Shown: positions 9,283 through 17,471 of the stretch, piece after piece
Layout of the letters: each line of letters begins with the position of its first letter
How positions within the stretch are numbered: the stretch's first letter is position 1
Assembly (NCBI RefSeq): GCF_009733845.1
Contig: NZ_WNXZ01000004.1
Coordinates: 1-64,000, forward strand
Reading direction: 5' to 3'
Length of the DNA: 64,000 bases
Source of the DNA: Pseudactinotalea terrae
Lineage (GTDB): Bacteria; Actinomycetota; Actinomycetes; Actinomycetales; Beutenbergiaceae
Notes under the pieces: generated by a model
The model's input: the letters and a program-made list of their open reading frames with translations, nothing else
What the model was told of the DNA's origin: nothing
The model's database searches: none
Position numbers and translations under genes: made by a program

Positions 9283-9291
9283 GCGTACGCT
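9263..9291 (+). promoter_or_regulatory. Promoter of the MFS exporter gene
   Basis: TTGCAG (9263-9268) and TACGCT (9286-9291) are separated by 17 bp. The predicted start of transcription is near 9298, leaving a short leader before the ATG at 9324. The -35 box is inside the operator palindrome. Confidence 0.6.
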
Positions 9292-9323
9292 GCATGGAGT
9301 CTTCGAGAGGACAGCCCGTCACC

Positions 9324-11021
9324 ATGCGTTCCAGCACGCGCCCCGGGCGCGACACCGCGGCCCCGACCGCGCCGGCGCCCTTCCAGCTGAGCCCGGCCGC
9401 GCGCGCGGTCTTCATCGGGCTGATGATCGGCATGTTCGTCGCGGCGATCAGCCAGACGATCGTCTCGCCGGCGCTGCCGATCATCGTCGCCGAGCTCGGC
9501 GGGATGGAGCACTACTCCTGGCTCGCGACCTCCGCGATGCTGGCGAGCGCCGTCGTCGTCCCGGTCGTGGGCAAGCTCTCCGACCTCTACGGCCGCCGGC
9601 CCTTCTACATCGCCGGGCTCGTGGTCTTCATGGCCGGCTCGGTCCTCAGCGGTATCGCCCAGGACTTCTGGTGGCTAGTGGGCGCTCGCGTGATCCAGGG
9701 CCTGGGCATGGGCACGCTGATGCCGCTGTCGCAGGTGATCATCGGCGACCTGATCCCGCCGCGGCACCGTGGCAAGTACCAGGGGATCATGGGCGCCGTC
9801 TTCGGGATCTGCTCGATCGCGGGTCCGCTGGCGGGTGGCGTCATCACCGACAACTTCGGCTGGCGCTGGCTGTTCTTCGTGGGTATCCCGTTCGGCCTGG
9901 TCGGTCTGGTCTTCATCGTGAAGAACCTCCACCTGCCGCACACCCCGCGCAAGGCGGTGATCGACGTCTGGGGCATCATCACGCTGACGGTCGCGCTCGT
10001 CGCGATCCTGCTCGCCACCTCCTGGGGCGGCACCACGTACCCGTGGAGCCACCTCAACGTGGTCGGGCTGTACGTGGTCGGCGTGGTCGCGCTCGTGGCC
10101 TTCGTGATGATCGAGCGCAGGGCGGTCGAGCCGGTGATCCCGCTGCGGTTGTTCCGCAACCGGACCTTCACGGCCTCCAACATCGCGAGCCTCACCGTGG
10201 CGATGGGCATGTTCGGCGCGATCTTCTACATCCCGGTGTACGCCCAGGGCGTGCTGAAGGCCGATGCCACCAGCTCCGGCGCGATCGTCATGCCGATGAG
10301 CCTGTCGATGATCGTGCTCAGCATGGTGATCGGCGTGCTGATCACCCGCACCGGCAAGTACAAGGCCTTCATGGTCGCGGGCACCGTGCTGATGCTCACC
10401 GGGTTCGGGCTGCTCACCCAGCTCCACTACGGCAGCTCCTACGCTCAGCTCACGCTCGCGATGGTGGTGCTCGGCCTGGGCCTGGGCGCCACGATGCAGA
10501 CGTACACGCTCGTGGTGCAGAACACCGCCGAGCATCGCGACCTGGGTATCGCCACCTCGGCCACGCAGTTCTTCCGGTCCGCCGGTGGCACCGTGGGCAT
10601 CGCCGTGCTCGGCACCGTGATGGCGGGGCGGCTGCAGTCCTCGATCGTGGAGCACCTCGACCCCGCCGCAGCTGCTCAGATGCCCGAGGGCACCGAGATC
10701 GGCATCGACGCGGTGCTCGACCCCACGGTGCTCGCCGGACTGCCCGACGCCGTCGAGGACGCCATCCGGATGGGCCTTGCCGACGCCCTCCACCAGGTGT
10801 TCGTCGTCGCGATCCCGATCGTGCTGATCGCGGCCGTCGCCACGCTCTTCATCAAGGCGATCCCGTTGCGGGAGACCCTGCACGAGAGCCCGAAGCCCGA
10901 GGAGCCCGGCGAGTCCCCGGCGGTCGCCGAGGTCGCAGCCGAGGCGGCGCACCTCGTCGATGTCGACGTCACCGACGAGGCCGCGGACGATCTCGACCCG
11001 CGCGAGCGCGCGCGCACCTGA
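9324..11021 (+). CDS. MFS multidrug exporter, DHA2 (EmrB/QacA) family
   Basis: A 565-aa proton-driven drug efflux pump with about 14 hydrophobic helices. Motif A reads GKLSDLYGRRP after helix 2, and motif B (RVIQGLGMG) is in helix 4. An acidic C-terminal tail of about 45 residues is cytoplasmic. The ATG at 9324 follows GAGAGGA and lies downstream of the predicted transcription start; the ATG at 9294 would precede it. The gene is divergent from tetR and shares the operator at 9258-9282, so induction by an exported compound is likely. The substrate is unknown. Confidence 0.92.
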   Translation: MRSSTRPGRDTAAPTAPAPFQLSPAARAVFIGLMIGMFVAAISQTIVSPALPIIVAELGGMEHYSWLATSAMLASAVVVPVVGKLSDLYGRRPFYIAGLVVFMAGSVLSGIAQDFWWLVGARVIQGLGMGTLMPLSQVIIGDLIPPRHRGKYQGIMGAVFGICSIAGPLAGGVITDNFGWRWLFFVGIPFGLVGLVFIVKNLHLPHTPRKAVIDVWGIITLTVALVAILLATSWGGTTYPWSHLNVVGLYVVGVVALVAFVMIERRAVEPVIPLRLFRNRTFTASNIASLTVAMGMFGAIFYIPVYAQGVLKADATSSGAIVMPMSLSMIVLSMVIGVLITRTGKYKAFMVAGTVLMLTGFGLLTQLHYGSSYAQLTLAMVVLGLGLGATMQTYTLVVQNTAEHRDLGIATSATQFFRSAGGTVGIAVLGTVMAGRLQSSIVEHLDPAAAAQMPEGTEIGIDAVLDPTVLAGLPDAVEDAIRMGLADALHQVFVVAIPIVLIAAVATLFIKAIPLRETLHESPKPEEPGESPAVAEVAAEAAHLVDVDVTDEAADDLDPRERART

Positions 11022-11181
11022 GCGCCTCTGCTTCCCGCGGTGTGCTGCCCGGCCCCACCCGTGCGTGCACACAGTGGTGGTCCGAGGCGCGCCCAGACCT
11101 GAGTCGGCGGCCCGTCGCGGACGCACTGTGAAGGATTCGCGCGGGTGTGTGCCGCTCGGCTCCCGGGCCTCGGGACCTCCG

Positions 11182-11187
11182 TAGGGT
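11182..11187 (+). promoter_or_regulatory. -10 box of leaderless promoter for the penicillin-binding protein gene
   Basis: TAGGGT ends 7 nt before the ATG at 11195. There is no clear Shine-Dalgarno sequence and no good -35 hexamer. The spacing matches that seen at several other single genes in this window. Confidence 0.45.
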
Positions 11188-11194
11188 GGCGGGC

Positions 11195-13144
11195 ATGACC
11201 CGACGACGTCTCGCCGGCCTGGCCTCGATGGTGCTCGCTGCCGGAATCGGTCTGACTGCCTGCAGCGCCTCCGACCCCGAACCGGGCCCCGTGGCCGAGG
11301 CGTTCGCGGCGGACCTCACCGATGGGACCTTCGACGGCGCACCCGTGGCGGACCCGGCGCTCGCCGCCGAGCAGCTCACCACGCTGCTCGGCGATCTGGC
11401 TGAGTTCCCGCGCGAGGTCACCGCGGGAGAGATCACGGAGGTCGCCGACGCCGACGGCGGCACGGACACGCTGCGGGACGTCGCGCTGACGTGGACGTTC
11501 GAGATGGGCGAGGACACCGAGCCGCTCGTGCTCAGCTCCGCCGCCAGGCTCGAGCTGGTGCCGAGCGGGGAGAGCGAGGCCTGGACCGCCGTCTGGCACC
11601 CGGGCGTGCTGCATCCCGACGCCGACGAGGAGTCGACGATCGCGATCAGCCGGGTGATCGGTGAGCGCGGCGACGTGACCGGGTTCGGGGGTGAGGTGCT
11701 CGTCGAGGAGCGCCCGGTGATGCGGATCGGAATCGACAAGCAGAACCTCGCCGCGGCCGACTACGAAGCGGCGGCGCAGGCCCTCGGCGAGGCACTGGCG
11801 CTCGACGACGTGCAGGGTTACGTCGACCGCGTGGCAGGTGCCGGCGAGAAGGCGTTCGTCGTGGCGATCACGATCCGTAGCAGCGAGGCCGACACCTACT
11901 CGGTGGACGAGCTGCGTGTCATGCAGGGCGTGCTGATCGTCGACGACCTCATGCTGCTCGCCCCCACCCCGACCTTTGCGCGACCGATCCTCGGCTCGGT
12001 GGGAGAGGCCACGGCCGAGATCATCGAGGGCTCGGAGGGACAGATCGAGGCAGGGGACGTCGTCGGGCTCTCGGGTCTGCAGCGCCTGTACGACGCCCAG
12101 CTGCGCGGCACCCCCGGGATGGAGGTCACGCTCACCGGTGCGGCCGGTGAGGTGGAGCTGTCCAGCTCGGACCCGGTCGACGGCGCCGACCTCGAGACCA
12201 CCCTGCACACCACGCTGCAGGCGTACGCGGAGGACCGGCTGGCCGGCGTCACCTCGCCGAGCGCGATCGTCGCGATCCAGGCATCCACGGGTGCGGTGCT
12301 CGCCGCAGCCTCCGGCCCGGCCGGCGAGGGCTTCAGCACGGCCACGGTCGGTCAGTACCCGGCCGGGTCCACCTTCAAGATCGCGACGGCGCTCGCGCTG
12401 CTGCGGGCGGGGCTGACGCCGGACTCCGAGGTCGAGTGCACGCCCACCCTCACCGTGGAGGGCTACGAGTTCGAGAACTACCCCGGCTATCCGGCCGGTT
12501 CGGTGGGCACGATCCCGCTGAGCGAGGCGATCGCGCAGTCGTGCAACACCGCGCTGATCGCGCAGCACGAGCAGGTCTCGGCGGCGGATCTCCATGCCGC
12601 TGCGGCGAGCCTCGGGATCGGGGCCGCGATGCCGGAGGGCGTGAGCTGGCCGTTCCCCTACTTCTCCGGGACGGTGCCGGCGGACGCGACCGGCACCACG
12701 CACGCAGCCGACTTCATCGGCCAGGGCGGTGTGCTGGTGTCGCCGCTGGCGATGGCCGGTCTGGCCGCATCGGTGGCGGCGGGGCAGACCGTGACGCCGG
12801 TGCTCGTGACGACGGAGGACGCCGCGCCGCCGGAGCCGGCCGCGGCGCCGCTCACCTCCGCCGAGGCCACCCAGCTGCAGCAGCTGATGTACGGCGTGGT
12901 GAGCAGCGGCAGCTCGACGTTCCTGCAGGACGTGCCCGGCGACCCGGTGGGCGCCAAGTCCGGCACCGCGCAGTACGGCACCGACGACCCGCCCGCCACG
13001 CACGCCTGGATGATCGCGTTCCAGGGCGACCTCGCCGTCGCCGTGTTCGTGGAGGTCGGGGACTACGGCACCGCGACCGCTGGTCCCATCATCGAGGACT
13101 TCCTCACCCTCGCCGCGGAGACCGACTGGGCGGAGGCCGGCTGA
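11195..13144 (+). CDS. Class B penicillin-binding lipoprotein with MecA-type N-terminal domain
   Basis: A 649-aa peptidoglycan transpeptidase anchored outside the membrane. A signal peptide ends at lipobox LTAC (Cys23). Residues of about 30-150 resemble the NTF2-like MecA_N domain, followed by a dimerisation domain and the transpeptidase. The active-site motifs are STFK (Ser392), SCN (449-451) and KSG (588-590). The family forms 3-4 or 3-3 peptide cross-links and is the target of beta-lactams; the MecA-like build can give lower affinity for them, which is inference here. It is monocistronic, with the photolyase gene 39 bp downstream under its own -10 box. Confidence 0.9.
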   Translation: MTRRRLAGLASMVLAAGIGLTACSASDPEPGPVAEAFAADLTDGTFDGAPVADPALAAEQLTTLLGDLAEFPREVTAGEITEVADADGGTDTLRDVALTWTFEMGEDTEPLVLSSAARLELVPSGESEAWTAVWHPGVLHPDADEESTIAISRVIGERGDVTGFGGEVLVEERPVMRIGIDKQNLAAADYEAAAQALGEALALDDVQGYVDRVAGAGEKAFVVAITIRSSEADTYSVDELRVMQGVLIVDDLMLLAPTPTFARPILGSVGEATAEIIEGSEGQIEAGDVVGLSGLQRLYDAQLRGTPGMEVTLTGAAGEVELSSSDPVDGADLETTLHTTLQAYAEDRLAGVTSPSAIVAIQASTGAVLAAASGPAGEGFSTATVGQYPAGSTFKIATALALLRAGLTPDSEVECTPTLTVEGYEFENYPGYPAGSVGTIPLSEAIAQSCNTALIAQHEQVSAADLHAAAASLGIGAAMPEGVSWPFPYFSGTVPADATGTTHAADFIGQGGVLVSPLAMAGLAASVAAGQTVTPVLVTTEDAAPPEPAAAPLTSAEATQLQQLMYGVVSSGSSTFLQDVPGDPVGAKSGTAQYGTDDPPATHAWMIAFQGDLAVAVFVEVGDYGTATAGPIIEDFLTLAAETDWAEAG

Positions 13145-13171
13145 GCGTTTCCGCTCTCCGGGTGCGGACGC

Positions 13172-13177
13172 TAGCGT
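13172..13177 (+). promoter_or_regulatory. -10 box of leaderless photolyase promoter
   Basis: TAGCGT ends 6 nt before the ATG at 13184. No ribosome-binding site lies between them. Confidence 0.45.
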
Positions 13178-13183
13178 GAGCGG

Positions 13184-14542
13184 ATGTCGCTGCCGGTTCG
13201 TGTGCTGTGGTTCCGCCGTGACCTGCGGCTGCGCGACCACCCCGCGCTCCTGGAGGCCGCCGAGGGCGCGGAGGTGCTCGCGATGTTCGTGCTCGACCCG
13301 CGCCTGCTCGACGGCGGGGCGCCCCGCGTCGCGTACCTGCTGCGCGCCGTGCGCGCACTCGCCGAGGAGGTCGCCGAGCACGGCGGCATCCTGGTGCTGC
13401 GCACCGGCCGCCCCGAGCAGGTGGTGCCGGCGGTGGTCGACGAGGTGGGTGCCGACGCCGTCCACATCAGTGCGGACTTCAGCCCGTACGGCGCGAGCCG
13501 TGACCAGCGGGTGGCGCGCGCGCTCACGGTGCCGCTCGTGCCCACGGGGTCCCCGTACGCCGTCGCTCCCGGCCGGGTGACCAAGCCCGACGGCGACCCC
13601 TACCAGGTGTTCACACCGTTCTTCTCGGCCTGGCGCGACCACGGGTGGCGAGCGCCCGCGCCGTCGGACCCCGCCGCGGTCAGCTGGCGCTCGGCGCCCT
13701 CGGAGGAGCTGCCGGAGGAACCGGCCCACGAGGCCACGCTGCCCGGCGCGGGCGAGGCGGCGGCGCGGCAGCGGTGGCAGGAGTTCCTCGACGAGGACGT
13801 GCAGGGCTACCAGGAGGACCGGGACCGCCCTGATCGTGACGCCACCTCCCGGATGTCGCCGCACCTCAAGCTCGGCACCATCCATCCGCGCACGATGCTC
13901 GCGGACCTCGGCCGCCTGCGCAGCGAGGGTGCGCAGGCTTACCGGCGCCAGCTGGCCTGGCGCGAGTTCTACGGCGCGGTGCTCCACTTCTGGCCCGGCT
14001 CGGCACACGGGTACCTCCACGACGAGCTCGCCTCGATGGCGTTCGACACCGGAGCGGACGCCGACACCGCCTTCCGGGCCTGGCAGCGGGGTGAGACCGG
14101 CTACCCGATCGTGGACGCCGGCATGCGGCAGCTGCTGCAGGAGGGCTGGATGCACAACCGGGTGCGGATGCTGGCGGCCTCGTTCCTCGTCAAGGACCTG
14201 CATCAGGAGTGGACCCGCGGAGCCGCGCACTTCATGGACCATCTCATCGACGGTGACCTGGCGAACAACCAGCACGGCTGGCAGTGGGTCGCCGGGACCG
14301 GCACCGACGCCGCGCCGTACTTCCGGGTGTTCAACCCGGTGCTGCAGGGAGAGAAGTTCGACCCTGACGGCACCTACGTCAAACGGTGGGTGCCCGAGCT
14401 CGCCGACCTGCCGGCCGCCGTCGTACATCATCCCTGGGATGCCGATGGGGGTCCGCCCGCGGGCTACCCCGCCCCGATCGTCGACCACGCCGAGGAGCGC
14501 CGCGAGGCGCTTCACCGCTATCACGCCGCACGCGGCGCCTGA
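13184..14542 (+). CDS. phr: Deoxyribodipyrimidine photolyase
   Basis: A 452-aa light-driven DNA repair enzyme of the photolyase/cryptochrome class I family. The N-terminal alpha/beta domain begins VLWFRRDLRLRDHPAL and would bind the antenna pigment. The C-terminal FAD domain carries the family block around NNQHGWQWVAGTGTDAAPYF and the nearby FNPVLQGEKFDP. Its length is normal for a CPD photolyase of class I. The GTG/ATG choice is simple: the ATG at 13184 begins directly at the conserved fold. A TAGCGT -10 box suggests leaderless transcription. Whether it repairs cyclobutane or other dimers is not resolved here. Confidence 0.95.
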   Translation: MSLPVRVLWFRRDLRLRDHPALLEAAEGAEVLAMFVLDPRLLDGGAPRVAYLLRAVRALAEEVAEHGGILVLRTGRPEQVVPAVVDEVGADAVHISADFSPYGASRDQRVARALTVPLVPTGSPYAVAPGRVTKPDGDPYQVFTPFFSAWRDHGWRAPAPSDPAAVSWRSAPSEELPEEPAHEATLPGAGEAAARQRWQEFLDEDVQGYQEDRDRPDRDATSRMSPHLKLGTIHPRTMLADLGRLRSEGAQAYRRQLAWREFYGAVLHFWPGSAHGYLHDELASMAFDTGADADTAFRAWQRGETGYPIVDAGMRQLLQEGWMHNRVRMLAASFLVKDLHQEWTRGAAHFMDHLIDGDLANNQHGWQWVAGTGTDAAPYFRVFNPVLQGEKFDPDGTYVKRWVPELADLPAAVVHHPWDADGGPPAGYPAPIVDHAEERREALHRYHAARGA

Positions 14543-14553
14543 GGAGGACCTGC

Positions 14554-15717
14554 ATGACGGAGCTACGGGTGGGCGTGGTGGGCGCCGGCGCGCGGGTCGC
14601 CCTGGTGGGCCACCTGCAGGGCGCGCAGGTCGTGGCGCTCGCGGACCCGGACCCGGCGGCATCGGAGCGGCTCGCCGCGGTGATCGGGCGGGAGGTGCAG
14701 CGGTTCGGGTCGGTCGCGCAGATGCTCGCCAGCGAGGCCCTGGACGCCGCGATCGTGCTGAGCCCTGATGACACGCACGAGGCAGTGGCTGTCGAGCTGC
14801 TGGAGGCGGGCGTGGCCGTCTATCTCGAGAAGCCGATCGCGATCACGATCGACGGTGCCGACCGGATCCTTCAGGTGGCGCAGCGCACCGGCACCAAGCT
14901 CTATGTGGGCCACAACATGCGGCACATGCCGGTGGTGCGGCAGATGAAGGCCATCATCGAGCGCGGCGAGATCGGCGAGGTGAAGGCGGTCTGGTGCCGC
15001 CACTTCGTGGGTGACGGCGGCGACTACTACTTCAAGGACTGGCACGCCGAGCGTGCCCGCGTCACGAGCCTGCTGCTGCAGAAGGGTGCGCACGACCTCG
15101 ACGTCATCCACTGGCTGGCGGGCTCGGTGACCCGGGAGGTCGTCGGCATCGGCGATCTCGCGATCTACGGCCAGATCACCGACCGGCGCGACAACCGCGA
15201 CCGCGTGATGACCGACTGGCACTCCTACGACAGCTGGCCGCCGCTGTCGCAGACCGAGATGAACCCGGTGATCGACGTCGAGGACATCTCGATGGTGATG
15301 GGGCGCCTGGACAACGGTGTGCTCATCAGCTACCAGCAGTGCCACTTCACGCCCGACTACTGGCGCAACTACACCGTGATCGGGACCGAGGGGCGGCTGG
15401 AGAACGCGGGCGACGCCGCCGGCGGGGAGATCCGTGTGTGGAACCGCCGCACGGGGTACTCCGAGCGCGGCGACGTGCAGTACCCGATCGAGCTCTCCGA
15501 GGGTGGTCACGGTGGCGCCGACCCGCGCACGGTCGCGGAGTTCGTCGAGTTCGTGCGCACCGGCGCCCCGACCGACACCTCGCCCGTGGCCGCGCGCGAC
15601 GCGGTCGCCGCCGGGGTGGCCGGTGCCGCCTCGCTCCGCAGCGGCAGCGCGCCGCAACCGATCCCTCCGGTGCCCGCCGAGGTCGCTGCCTACTTCGCCG
15701 CGCACCAGCGGCGCTGA
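14554..15717 (+). CDS. Gfo/Idh/MocA family oxidoreductase
   Basis: A 387-aa NAD(P)-dependent sugar dehydrogenase-like protein. The Rossmann loop reads VGVVGAGARVALVGH near the start. The catalytic Lys is in EKPIAIT (about residue 92), and a later KGAHDLDVIHW block supplies the conserved His. GAGGAGG at 14541-14547 fixes the start. The gene lies 11 bp after the photolyase, probably co-transcribed but functionally unrelated. Of the five family members in the window it is the only one far from other sugar genes. The substrate is unknown. Confidence 0.88.
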   Translation: MTELRVGVVGAGARVALVGHLQGAQVVALADPDPAASERLAAVIGREVQRFGSVAQMLASEALDAAIVLSPDDTHEAVAVELLEAGVAVYLEKPIAITIDGADRILQVAQRTGTKLYVGHNMRHMPVVRQMKAIIERGEIGEVKAVWCRHFVGDGGDYYFKDWHAERARVTSLLLQKGAHDLDVIHWLAGSVTREVVGIGDLAIYGQITDRRDNRDRVMTDWHSYDSWPPLSQTEMNPVIDVEDISMVMGRLDNGVLISYQQCHFTPDYWRNYTVIGTEGRLENAGDAAGGEIRVWNRRTGYSERGDVQYPIELSEGGHGGADPRTVAEFVEFVRTGAPTDTSPVAARDAVAAGVAGAASLRSGSAPQPIPPVPAEVAAYFAAHQRR

Positions 15718-15731
15718 CCGCCCCTGGTCAG
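15714..15731. terminator. Bidirectional hairpin containing both convergent stop codons
   Basis: CTGACC-GCCCCT-GGTCAG forms a 6-bp perfect stem with a 6-nt loop. The TGA of the plus-strand oxidoreductase and the TGA of the minus-strand lipoprotein gene lie in opposite arms and pair with each other. It is short and has no U-tract, so terminator strength is uncertain. Confidence 0.45.
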
Positions 15732-16513
15732 ACCCCCGGGTCCGGGATCTCGACCGGGTCGCCCCACTGGGTGAACGTGTTGCTGGTGGTCGCGCTGATG
15801 CCGCCGAAGGTGCCGGTCCCCACGTAGTAGACGCCGAGGTAGTCGGTGCCGAGCCACAGCTGTGCCTCGCTGACCGTGACACCCAGCATCTCGAAGGTGC
15901 CCTGCGGCTCGAGCAGCCACGCCGTCTCGGAGACCGCGCCGGTGGCCGGCACGGCTCGCTGGTCCACGAGCTCCCATGCGGTCTGGGTCCAGGCGCTCGT
16001 CATCACCCGCGGGTCACCGAAGAACCGTGCGAGCTCGACGACCCCGCCCGCCAGCGCCTCCTCGGGATCGCTCGAGCCCTGGTCGCCCCGCACCCAGCGC
16101 CCGTCCATCTGGACCCAGCCGTCGTCGCTCTTCACGACCAACGACGCGTCGCCCTGGGAGTACATCGAGAACTGTGGCGTCCACTCGAAGTCGACGTGCG
16201 AGGTGCTGCCGTCGCTGCTGCTGACGATCTGCGAGCCGGAGCCCGCGGCGAACATGGCCGCCGCCATGCAGTCCGCCAGCACCTGGCCGGCGATCTCGGC
16301 GCCGCTCTCGAAGAGGAACCCCTCGCACTCGGGGAGGGCGACGGCCTCGCTCGGCTCCTGCGTCTCGCTCGGCTCGGGCGCCGGCTCGCTGGTCATCGTG
16401 GCGTTCTCGTCCGGCGCGGGTGTGGAGCCGCCTCCCACCCCGGAGCCGCAGGCGGCGAGGGTCAGGGTGGCGAGGCAGGCAAGTGTCGCGGTGGTGAGGC
16501 GTCGAACGGTCAT
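15728..16513 (-). CDS. Putative secreted lipoprotein of unknown function
   Basis: A 261-aa protein with a signal peptide ending in the lipobox LAAC near residue 22, followed by a Ser/Glu/Pro/Thr-rich linker and a folded domain. The domain has alternating beta-rich segments such as DFEWTPQFSMYSQGDASLVV, reminiscent of LppX/LprG or LolA-like beta-shell proteins, but I cannot assign a family. Upstream, GATACT lies 6 nt before the ATG, so the message may be leaderless. The gene ends 10 bp from the opposing oxidoreductase. A role in the cell envelope is likely from the signal alone. Confidence 0.75.
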   Translation of the reverse strand: MTVRRLTTATLACLATLTLAACGSGVGGGSTPAPDENATMTSEPAPEPSETQEPSEAVALPECEGFLFESGAEIAGQVLADCMAAAMFAAGSGSQIVSSSDGSTSHVDFEWTPQFSMYSQGDASLVVKSDDGWVQMDGRWVRGDQGSSDPEEALAGGVVELARFFGDPRVMTSAWTQTAWELVDQRAVPATGAVSETAWLLEPQGTFEMLGVTVSEAQLWLGTDYLGVYYVGTGTFGGISATTSNTFTQWGDPVEIPDPGV

Positions 16514-16544
16514 CGGGTGAGTATCGCGCCTGGCGTCGCACAAC

Positions 16545-17438
16545 TCACGACTCGAGGAGCCGGAACAATCCGTGCTGTCCGACGGCGGCCAGCTCGGGGT
16601 GGTCGTCGGAGGACTCGAGCAGCACCATGCTGAAGTGGAGCGCCCACGCGTGCGCGCGGTCCCACAGCAGCGCGAGGTCCAGGTGGTGGGTGGCGTGGGC
16701 GTCGTAGGCCGCGCGCAGCGCCGCTCCGGCCTCGACGTCATACCCGTTCCACGCGATCGCGAGATCGCACGCCGGATCACCCGCGGTGATGTCACCCCAG
16801 TCGATGACGGCGGCGAGTGCCTCGCCGTCGAGCAGCACGTTCAGGGCGTGCACGTCACCATGGACCCACAGCGGCGGACCGGGCGGATCCGGCTCGGCGA
16901 CCTCCGCCCGCCATCGCGTCAGCAGCCGCTCGGCGTCCGCGGGCGCGTGTCGCTGGACGCGCTCGGTCACCAGCGGTTCCCGGAACCTCAACGGCCCGCC
17001 ACGCACCGGGTTCTCCGGCGCGTCCTCGGGTGCGGGGACGTGCAGAGCGGCGAGGAACCGACCGAGCTCGACGGCGGAGCGCCCCCGATCCTTCATCGGT
17101 ACCTGCGCGAGCGGTCGCCCGGGCAGCCAGGGCAGCACCGACCACGACCAGGGGAAGCCCAGCGCGGGGCGACCGGTGCGCACGGGTGCCGGGATCGCCG
17201 TCGGCAGTCGCGGGGCGAGCGCCGGGAGCCAAGCCTGCTCGTGCTCCACGAGCACCGCTGCGAGCTGGCGCCGTGGCACGCGGACGAGCAGGTCGTCACC
17301 CAGTCGGAGCATGACGTTGTCCCAGCCGTTCGCGAGCACGGTGATCGGGAGGTCGGCGAGGTCGGGGTGCTGGTCGGCGAGCAGGTCACGCACCAGCTCG
17401 GGCGTGACCTCCACCTCCGCCACGGGCATGCGGGCCAT
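16545..17438 (-). CDS. Aminoglycoside phosphotransferase-fold kinase (APH family)
   Basis: A 297-aa small-molecule kinase fold. The catalytic loop is HGDVHALNVLL (Asp as base), and the metal-binding DFG-like block is VIDWGD; the N-lobe contains VLANGWDNVMLRLG. The family phosphorylates antibiotics, sugars, choline or homoserine-like substrates, so the name does not prove resistance. The ATG at 17438 is preferred over the GTG at 17447 because a TACCGT box (17446-17451, minus strand) sits 7 nt before the ATG and overlaps the GTG. A run of ten G lies just upstream of this box. The gene ends 31 bp from the lipoprotein start. Confidence 0.85.
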   Translation of the reverse strand: MARMPVAEVEVTPELVRDLLADQHPDLADLPITVLANGWDNVMLRLGDDLLVRVPRRQLAAVLVEHEQAWLPALAPRLPTAIPAPVRTGRPALGFPWSWSVLPWLPGRPLAQVPMKDRGRSAVELGRFLAALHVPAPEDAPENPVRGGPLRFREPLVTERVQRHAPADAERLLTRWRAEVAEPDPPGPPLWVHGDVHALNVLLDGEALAAVIDWGDITAGDPACDLAIAWNGYDVEAGAALRAAYDAHATHHLDLALLWDRAHAWALHFSMVLLESSDDHPELAAVGQHGLFRLLES

Positions 17439-17445
17439 GTCCACC

Positions 17446-17451
17446 ACGGTA
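17446..17451 (-). promoter_or_regulatory. -10 box of leaderless APH-kinase promoter
   Basis: TACCGT on the minus strand ends 7 nt before the ATG at 17438. It helps choose that start over the upstream GTG. Confidence 0.4.
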
Positions 17452-17453
17452 GC

Positions 17454-17463
17454 GGGGGGGGGG
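17454..17463. repeat. Homopolymeric run of ten G
   Basis: Ten consecutive G on the plus strand (C on the coding strand) lie 2 bp upstream of the -10 box of the APH-fold kinase gene and 9 bp from the stop of the pdxA2-like gene. Such runs can change length by slippage; here that would alter promoter spacing rather than a reading frame. It could also be a sequencing or assembly artefact. Confidence 0.7.
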
Positions 17464-17471
17464 CGGCGCCT

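Noticed and set aside
10676-14662. A very long open frame on the minus strand opposite the exporter, penicillin-binding protein and photolyase genes
   Set aside because: Its translation is low-complexity Arg/Gly/His-rich sequence, with no recognisable domain. It is the usual mirror frame of GC-rich genes on the other strand.
16545-17438. Calling the APH-fold protein an aminoglycoside resistance gene
   Set aside because: The fold is shared by many metabolic kinases, and nothing in the context shows antibiotic inactivation.
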